Shown in pieces: positions 7,061 through 11,531 of a stretch of DNA of 11,531 nt. The notes under the pieces were generated by a model. That model was given only the letters and a program-made list of their open reading frames with translations, was not told the origin of the DNA and did not search any database. Numbering within the stretch: position 1 is the stretch's first letter; every line of letters begins with the position of its first letter. Source of the DNA: CAYQDB01 sp964416195 (lineage in GTDB: Bacteria > Zixibacteria > MSB-5A5 > GN15 > FEB-12); assembly GCA_964416195.1 (NCBI GenBank), contig CAYQDB010000046.1:1-11531 (forward strand). Direction: 5' to 3'. The translations under genes and the position numbers were made by a program.

Positions 7061-8518
7061 GTGAGACCAACCGTACGGTTCCTGAGTGACGAACTGTTAG
7101 AAAAGATCGTTTCTGAAGGCCGGGATCTGATATGCCGGCTCGGTGTCGAAATACATAACGCAGGCGTCTTGTCGGTGCTTGCCGATCACGGGGCAAAGGT
7201 TGACATCAGCAAAAACAGAGCCTACTTCACACACGATATTATTGATAAATCCCTGGATGCTGCCCCCGATTCGTTCAAGCTTTATGATTCACTTGGAAAG
7301 GAGGCTCTCGATCTATCAGAGTATAACGTCAATTTCACGCCAGGTTCTGCTGCGATAAATATTCTCGACCACGTGACGGGCAAAATCCGCAAACCAACGA
7401 CAGCGGACTACGTAAGCTACACAAAACTGGTGCGCAGGATGGATCACATCGCTTCGCAGGCGACAGCCATCGTTCCCTCCGATGTACATGAGAAGATATC
7501 CGACAGCTACCGGCTTTATCTCAGTTTGATATTTTGCGAAAAGCCGATTGTGACCGGTGCCTTTAGTATCGAGGCATTTGAGCTCATGAAAGAGCTTCAA
7601 GTCGCCGTGCGAGGGTCGACTGCGGAACTGGCAGCCAAGCCGTTGACAGTTTTCTCCTGCTGTCCGACCTCACCAATTAAGTGGAGCGAGGTTACATCGC
7701 AAAACGTTGTCGACTGCGCCAAGCATTCGATACCGGTCGAGTTCGTATCGATGCCCCTTTTGGGATTCATAGCGCCAGTGACCTTAGTCGGTTCGCTTAT
7801 TCAGCACACCGCGGAGACACTGAGCGGACTGGTGATAAGCCAGTTGACCAAGGCGGGAACGCCGGTACTTTATGGTGGGTCGCCCGCTATATTCGATGTC
7901 AGATATGAGACAACGCCGATGGGTGCGATCGGGACGATGATGATGGACTGTGCTTACAGTGAAATCGGGAAGTACCTCGGCCTGCCGACACAGGCTTACA
8001 TCGGGCTCAGCGATGCAAAGCAGCTCGATGCCCAGGCAGGGCTGGAGACATCCATGGGCGCCACCCTCGCTGCGCTGTCCGGCATAAACAACATCTCGGG
8101 GCCGGGTATGCTTGACTTCGAGAGTTGTTTCAGCCTTGAAAAGCTGGTTCTCGACAACGAGATCTGTGGCATGGCACTCAGGATGATTCAGGGTATTGAG
8201 CCGAAAGAAGATTTCCCTTCTCTACCGCGATTCGAGGAGCTTCTTCAAGAGGGACACCTTCTAATATCCGACCATACCCGGCGCTATCTGAAAGAAGAGG
8301 TCTACTTTCCGGGCCCGGTGATTGACCGCGCCAACCGATCAAGATGGCAGGAGGAAGGAGGTCTGACCCTCGGAGAAAGGGCACATAAAGAAGTTGAGAG
8401 AATTGTCGCAGAACATGAACCGGTCGCCCTTTCTGACGAAGTCAAGAAGGAACTGACCAAGCTGATGGAGACAGAGGCCCGTCGTTGGGGCATGGTTCGC
8501 CTGCCGGAGATATATTGA
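7061..8518 (+). CDS. MttB-family (COG5598) methyltransferase, non-pyrrolysine type
   Basis: 485 residues from the GTG at 7061, close to the family's usual 480-500. Proteins of this family (MttB of methanogens; MtgB, MtpB and MtcB of anaerobic bacteria) are TIM-barrel enzymes that move a methyl group from trimethylamine or a quaternary amine such as glycine betaine, proline betaine or carnitine to a partner corrinoid protein in the cytoplasm. Recognisable segments are the N-terminal RPTVRFLSDELLEKI, the repeated GG/GS barrel motifs (YGGSPAIFDVR), GLSDAKQLDAQAGLE (315-329) and GPGMLDFESCFSLEKLVLDNE. Classical MttB has an in-frame TAG read as pyrrolysine; this frame has none, so it is a non-Pyl member and its substrate is probably not trimethylamine. 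The stop TGA shares a base with the next gene's ATG, so translation is coupled. The substrate itself cannot be deduced. Confidence 0.93.
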   Translation: MRPTVRFLSDELLEKIVSEGRDLICRLGVEIHNAGVLSVLADHGAKVDISKNRAYFTHDIIDKSLDAAPDSFKLYDSLGKEALDLSEYNVNFTPGSAAINILDHVTGKIRKPTTADYVSYTKLVRRMDHIASQATAIVPSDVHEKISDSYRLYLSLIFCEKPIVTGAFSIEAFELMKELQVAVRGSTAELAAKPLTVFSCCPTSPIKWSEVTSQNVVDCAKHSIPVEFVSMPLLGFIAPVTLVGSLIQHTAETLSGLVISQLTKAGTPVLYGGSPAIFDVRYETTPMGAIGTMMMDCAYSEIGKYLGLPTQAYIGLSDAKQLDAQAGLETSMGATLAALSGINNISGPGMLDFESCFSLEKLVLDNEICGMALRMIQGIEPKEDFPSLPRFEELLQEGHLLISDHTRRYLKEEVYFPGPVIDRANRSRWQEEGGLTLGERAHKEVERIVAEHEPVALSDEVKKELTKLMETEARRWGMVRLPEIY

Positions 8519-9231
8519 TGCGAAAGGACGTAGTGATTGCCATAGATGACGTTACGCCTTCCATAAGCGCTGTCCTGAATGCTCAAGGCGTTCCGGAAGG
8601 GGTAGCTCGTGATGAGAGAATAACTCGGTTAACGCAGCAAGCTATTTCCATTTATCAGAATCTTTCCGATCCGGTTGGTATCATGATGGACATCTCAATG
8701 ATCGACTTTGAGGCCGTCTATCACGGTGAAGGCATGAACGAGGTCGAAACACCCCTCGGCAATATATACCCAGCTTCACGCAACCTTGCTCTTTATGCCG
8801 TCACCATCGGCGAGGATGTTTGCATGGAGATCTCTCGGCTCTTTGAGAAGAACGACTTCGCGCTTGGCTCAATGCTTGACTCGGCTGCTTCTGAAGGCAC
8901 CGAAATGGCCGCACAGGTTGTCGAGTCGTATTATAGAGGCTACTTGATGGACATGGGGCGCCTTGGCCCCACGGCAGGTATTATGCAATTCAGCCCCGGC
9001 TATTGCGGGTGGCATATAACTGCACAGAAGAAGTTGTTTGAGTTCCTGCGACCGGGTGAAATTGGTATTGAACTGACTGAAAGTTTTCTCATGCGACCTC
9101 TCAAATCCATAAGCGGCGTCATCATTGTCGGCCCGAAAGTGATTTTTGAGTTTGATGATGTCTTCCCATTCTGCAGCGAGTGCGACACACATTCATGTCG
9201 TGATAGAATCAGAGCGGTATTGGAACAGTAG
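8518..9231 (+). CDS. Stand-alone MetH-type B12-dependent methyltransferase activation protein
   Basis: 237 residues from the ATG at 8518, which overlaps the upstream stop by one base and has GGAG eight bases before it. A longer version from 8485 inside the previous gene is rejected. The sequence resembles the C-terminal activation domain of methionine synthase (PF02965), which binds AdoMet and helps return inactive cob(II)alamin to the methyl form. Segments include LYAVTIGEDV (about 84-93), a long helix ending VESYYRGYL, SPGYCGWH (159-166) at the place of the APGYP AdoMet loop, and GIELTESFLMRPLKSISG, matching the KLTESFAMxPxxSVSG segment of MetH. The Arg four residues before the loop Gly in E. 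coli MetH appears to be Gln157 here. The C-terminus has an unusual C-x2-C-x4-C cluster (Cys219, Cys222, Cys227). Inferred role: reductive reactivation of the corrinoid protein encoded next. Confidence 0.88.
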   Translation: MRKDVVIAIDDVTPSISAVLNAQGVPEGVARDERITRLTQQAISIYQNLSDPVGIMMDISMIDFEAVYHGEGMNEVETPLGNIYPASRNLALYAVTIGEDVCMEISRLFEKNDFALGSMLDSAASEGTEMAAQVVESYYRGYLMDMGRLGPTAGIMQFSPGYCGWHITAQKKLFEFLRPGEIGIELTESFLMRPLKSISGVIIVGPKVIFEFDDVFPFCSECDTHSCRDRIRAVLEQ

Positions 9232-9260
9232 TGTAACTTGAATGAATTGAGGAGAATGGT

Positions 9261-9899
9261 TTGGATATTATTCATCAGTTGGCTGAAACCCTGCAGATGG
9301 GTGATGCCGACAACGTTTCAGAACTGACTAAAAAAGCGATTGCCAACAAACTTGAACCAAAGGTGATTCTCGATGACGGGCTTATTGCGGGCATGGCAAT
9401 CGTCGGCGAGAAATTCAAGGCGCATGAGATATTTCTGCCGGATGTTCTCCTTGCTGCCAAAGCGATGTATGCCGGGATGGATCTTCTGAAGCCGCTCCTG
9501 GTCAAAGAAGGGATTCCCATGATTGGCAAAGTCGTGATAGGCACGGTACATGGAGACCTGCATGACATCGGGAAGAACCTCGTCGGCATCATGCTCAAGG
9601 GAGCCGGATTCGAGGTGATTGATCTTGGTAATGATGTTGCGCCGGAGGAATTCATCGAGTCCGCTGAAAGAGAAGGCGCCCAAGTGATCGGTATGTCAGC
9701 CCTTCTGACTACCACTATGCCGGTGATGAAGACGGTGATTGATCTGGCCAGAGAGCGTGGCATTTACGGGAGGACAAAGATAGTTGTAGGTGGTGCACCG
9801 TTGTCAGCTGAATATGCAAAGGAAATAGGTGCGCACGCCTACTGTTTTGACGCCATAAAGGCTGTTGAGTGTGTCAAAGGCTACATAGGTATCAATTAA
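9261..9899 (+). CDS. Corrinoid (B12-binding) methyl-carrier protein, MtbC/MttC type
   Basis: 212 residues from a TTG start at 9261 with AGGAG (9250-9254) six bases upstream. Length and layout match small methyltransferase corrinoid proteins (MtbC, MttC, MtmC, MtgC). A helical cap domain occupies residues 1 to about 85 (B12-binding_2 type, with NKLEPKVILDDGLIAGM and FLPDVLLAAKAMY), then a Rossmann-like B12 domain. The cobalamin signature is intact: DLHDIG (99-104) with His101 as the lower axial cobalt ligand, then SALLTTTM and VVGGAPLS, the other two parts of the D-x-H-x-x-G / S-x-L / GG motif. The protein carries the methyl group on cobalt between two catalytic subunits. It lies 29 bases after the activation protein and 1 base before the homocysteine methyltransferase, so it is the natural hub linking the MttB-like donor enzyme to the homocysteine acceptor enzyme. 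Confidence 0.96.
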   Translation: MDIIHQLAETLQMGDADNVSELTKKAIANKLEPKVILDDGLIAGMAIVGEKFKAHEIFLPDVLLAAKAMYAGMDLLKPLLVKEGIPMIGKVVIGTVHGDLHDIGKNLVGIMLKGAGFEVIDLGNDVAPEEFIESAEREGAQVIGMSALLTTTMPVMKTVIDLARERGIYGRTKIVVGGAPLSAEYAKEIGAHAYCFDAIKAVECVKGYIGIN

Positions 9900-9900
9900 T

Positions 9901-10794
9901 ATGCGAACATTGCTTGATCGCCTTAAAGAGCGCGAGGTCCTCGTTGCCGACGGCGCGATGGGAACTATGCTGTTCAGCAAGGGACTGAAAGCTGGTGAAT
10001 GTCCAGAACGTTTGAATCTTGATCGGCTAGAAGTTCTCGAAGAAATCGCCAAGCTTTATCTTAAGGCCGGTGCCGACATTATTCAGACCAACACCTTCGG
10101 AGCTTCTCCGCTCAAGCTTTCGCAGTACTCACTCGAAGACAGAATGGAAGAGATCAACACCAACGCCGTCCGTGCCGTGCGTAAGGTTGTGGGAGATAGA
10201 GCCTACATCTCAGCTTCGTGCGGACCGTGTGGTCGGTTACTCAAACCGTACGGAGATATCAGCCCGGAGGAAGTATCTCGTGGATTTGAAAGGCAACTTC
10301 AGGCTGTAGCTGCTGAAGGGGTTGACCTGATCTGCATCGAGACTATGACTGACCTTGCGGAGGCAACCCTTGCGATCAAAGCGGCAAAATTGGTCTCGCC
10401 CTCCACACCGGTCTGTGCGACCATGACATTCGACTCGACGCCGAAAGGATTCTTTACCATCATGGGTGTCAGTATTGAGCAGGCGGCAAAAGGTCTCGCC
10501 GAGGCCGGTGCGGATATTGTTGGATCAAATTGCGGCAACGGCATCCAGAATATGGTAATGATTGCTTCTGAATTTAGACAGTACACGTCGCTCCCCCTGG
10601 TCATTCAATCGAATGCCGGTCTTCCCGAGATGAAAGGAAACTTGCCCGTCTACCCGGAGACGCCACAGTTTATGGCGGAACAGTGTAGGAAGTTACTCGA
10701 GTGTGGCGTAAACATTATCGGCGGTTGTTGCGGGACGACGCCGGCTCATATCGCCGCCATCAAAAAGGTGGTAGATGAGTTTAAGAAAAATTAG
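9901..10794 (+). CDS. Homocysteine S-methyltransferase (MetH N-terminal / BHMT-type)
   Basis: 297 residues, the size of one homocysteine-binding TIM barrel. The N-terminus DRLKEREVLVADGAMGTML and the TNTFGAS segment match the first domain of cobalamin-dependent methionine synthase. The three zinc cysteines are present: Cys211 in GSNCGNG and Cys276-Cys277 in GGCCGTTPAHI. The zinc activates the homocysteine thiolate for methyl transfer, giving methionine. There is no pterin-binding (methyltetrahydrofolate) domain on this protein or anywhere in the window, so the methyl donor is most likely the methyl-corrinoid protein encoded one base upstream. The start has only a weak ribosome binding site and probably relies on coupling to the corrinoid gene. 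An independent S-methylmethionine- or betaine-type activity is possible, but the gene neighbourhood argues for the corrinoid-linked role. Confidence 0.94.
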   Translation: MRTLLDRLKEREVLVADGAMGTMLFSKGLKAGECPERLNLDRLEVLEEIAKLYLKAGADIIQTNTFGASPLKLSQYSLEDRMEEINTNAVRAVRKVVGDRAYISASCGPCGRLLKPYGDISPEEVSRGFERQLQAVAAEGVDLICIETMTDLAEATLAIKAAKLVSPSTPVCATMTFDSTPKGFFTIMGVSIEQAAKGLAEAGADIVGSNCGNGIQNMVMIASEFRQYTSLPLVIQSNAGLPEMKGNLPVYPETPQFMAEQCRKLLECGVNIIGGCCGTTPAHIAAIKKVVDEFKKN

Positions 10795-10807
10795 CTTCAG
10801 TTAAAGA

Positions 10808-10834
10808 TACATGAACTTATCTTGGGTTCATGTA
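10808..10834. terminator. Hairpin after the methyltransferase operon
   Basis: TACATGAAC (10808-10816) and its exact reverse complement GTTCATGTA (10826-10834) surround a 9-base loop, 14 bases after the last stop codon of the operon. There is no clear T-run on the plus strand, so it may act as an RNA 3'-end stabiliser or a weak terminator. It lies between two converging genes and could serve both. Confidence 0.5.
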
Positions 10835-11037
10835 CCTGACCTCAGATTTCATGATCGTATCTGTATAACAAGTAGGGATCAATCGAAATATCCACTCGAA
10901 CCTGCTTTTCTCCCATGCTTGTCATTCTCCGCTCGATTGTCGCGCAGCAGGCGTTGCGGATCATGGAGGCTGGTGACGTTGAGGGTTTCGAGGTCGGTCC
11001 GGTAGCTACGATAGCGAGGTGGATACCCCCTTTGCCC
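10835..11037. other. Gap between converging genes, no recognised gene
   Basis: Short open frames exist on both strands but none shows a family motif. One minus-strand frame starting MTSMGEKQVRVDISID and ending at 10842 is preceded by GGAG and could encode a peptide of about 24-27 residues, but nothing else supports it. Confidence 0.4.
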
Positions 11038-11531
11038 TCATTGGGCCGTGCTGATAAAACGGTCATAGATGAGCTGCGCCATCTTGGGCACGGCTGCACT
11101 GACCTCGCCGGAGAGCTCCATCTGCATTTCGTCGGGAATCAGCTTGGATTGACACACCAAAATTGAGACCTTGATGTCTTTCTTCTCCTCCTGGATGGTT
11201 CTGAGCAAATTGGCAGTGGGAGCATTGTGCATGGTGAAGTTATCGATCTTTTCCTTTGGGATGTCGGTAAGTTCTATCTCAAAAAGTTCGCCGGGCTTTC
11301 GGCCCTTATCCACGCAGTCCACGATGACGAGCGCTGAAGGACAAATATCGCTCAATGAGATATCGAAGAGCATTTCCCGGATACCGGTGCCGGCGTCCTC
11401 TATCAGGACACCGTCAGGAATCCGGTAATTATTATTGAGGTGGCCTGCGACAGCCGGACCGAATCCGTCGTCGCCAAACAGGATATTCCCACAGCCTAAT
11501 ACCAGCGTCTTAGCTGCGCACCACGGCGATA
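11038..11531 (-). CDS. Hydrogenase maturation protease (HycI/HyaD/FrhD family), 5' end outside window
   Basis: The frame runs unbroken from the window edge to a TGA at 11038-11040 on the minus strand. Near the edge it reads KTLVLGCGNILFGDDGFG, the N-terminal signature of [NiFe]-hydrogenase maturation endopeptidases. Further conserved pieces are IEDAGTG, ALVIVDCVD and TMHNAPTANLL, with the acidic residues and His expected to bind nickel in the precursor. These enzymes clip the C-terminal tail of the hydrogenase large subunit once nickel is inserted. The extended form of the motifs recalls those paired with group 3 (Frh/Mvh-type) hydrogenases, but this is a guess. No ATG, GTG or TTG lies in frame between the edge and KTLVLG; the internal ATG at 11373 would delete the signature, so the true start lies beyond the window. 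Hydrogenase genes probably lie to the right. Confidence 0.9.
   Translation of the reverse strand, partial: SPWCAAKTLVLGCGNILFGDDGFGPAVAGHLNNNYRIPDGVLIEDAGTGIREMLFDISLSDICPSALVIVDCVDKGRKPGELFEIELTDIPKEKIDNFTMHNAPTANLLRTIQEEKKDIKVSILVCQSKLIPDEMQMELSGEVSAAVPKMAQLIYDRFISTAQ

Noticed and set aside
8485..8517. Earlier start for the activation protein inside the MttB-like gene
   Set aside because: The ATG at 8518 overlaps the upstream stop by one base, the usual coupled arrangement, and has GGAG at a suitable distance.
9275..9763. Minus-strand open frame of 162 codons opposite the corrinoid protein gene
   Set aside because: It is a shadow of a gene with a complete B12-binding signature; its low-complexity Ser/Ile/Pro-rich sequence has no domain.
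10862..11040. Open frame continuing in phase after the TGA of the hydrogenase maturation protease, as if the stop were recoded
   Set aside because: The protease already has a normal C-terminus, the extension of about 57 codons is basic and unrecognisable, and no selenocysteine-type context was evident.
1..11531. CRISPR arrays, tRNA or rRNA genes, toxin-antitoxin pairs, phage genes
   Set aside because: No regularly spaced repeats, no tRNA- or rRNA-like segments and no related protein motifs were seen.

Overview
The window is about 11.5 kb of bacterial chromosome with mid-range GC and densely packed genes. All but one are on the + strand. The gene set is Gram-negative in style: a lipoprotein peptidase, an exported prolyl oligopeptidase and a Na+/solute symporter. 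It also has an anaerobic flavour, with a corrinoid methyltransferase system and a [NiFe]-hydrogenase maturation protease. This suggests an uncultured anaerobic or facultative bacterium. I cannot name the phylum from this sequence alone.

Left part (1-5940): a peptide- and proline-related stretch. Positions 126-257 hold the N-terminal 43 codons of a proline racemase / hydroxyproline epimerase family gene, which stops abruptly at a TAATAG double stop, so it is a gene remnant. It is followed by a sodium:solute symporter (475-1884), a DUF885 lipoprotein with an HExxPGH motif (1978-3708) and a prolyl oligopeptidase with its catalytic triad intact (3748-5940). The last three are closely spaced and probably co-transcribed. 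A plausible joint role is breakdown of (proline-containing) peptides outside the cytoplasm and uptake of the products.

Middle (5941-6185): a 160-bp imperfect inverted repeat that looks like a non-autonomous MITE-like element separates the two gene blocks.

Right part (6186-10794): a compact operon. It starts with a VOC-nitroreductase fusion protein, followed by a non-pyrrolysine MttB-family (COG5598) methyltransferase, a stand-alone MetH-type activation protein, a small corrinoid (B12-binding) protein and a zinc-type homocysteine S-methyltransferase. These are the modules of cobalamin-dependent methionine synthase (MetH) as separate polypeptides, except that the methyltetrahydrofolate-binding module is missing and an MttB-like methyltransferase stands in its place. 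The simplest reading is a folate-independent route in which a methyl group from a methylated amine or betaine passes through the corrinoid protein to homocysteine, giving methionine. This is the main finding.

Right edge (10795-11531): a short hairpin, about 200 bases with no recognised gene, then the C-terminal part of a convergent hydrogenase maturation protease on the - strand. It runs off the window, and its true start is not in view.
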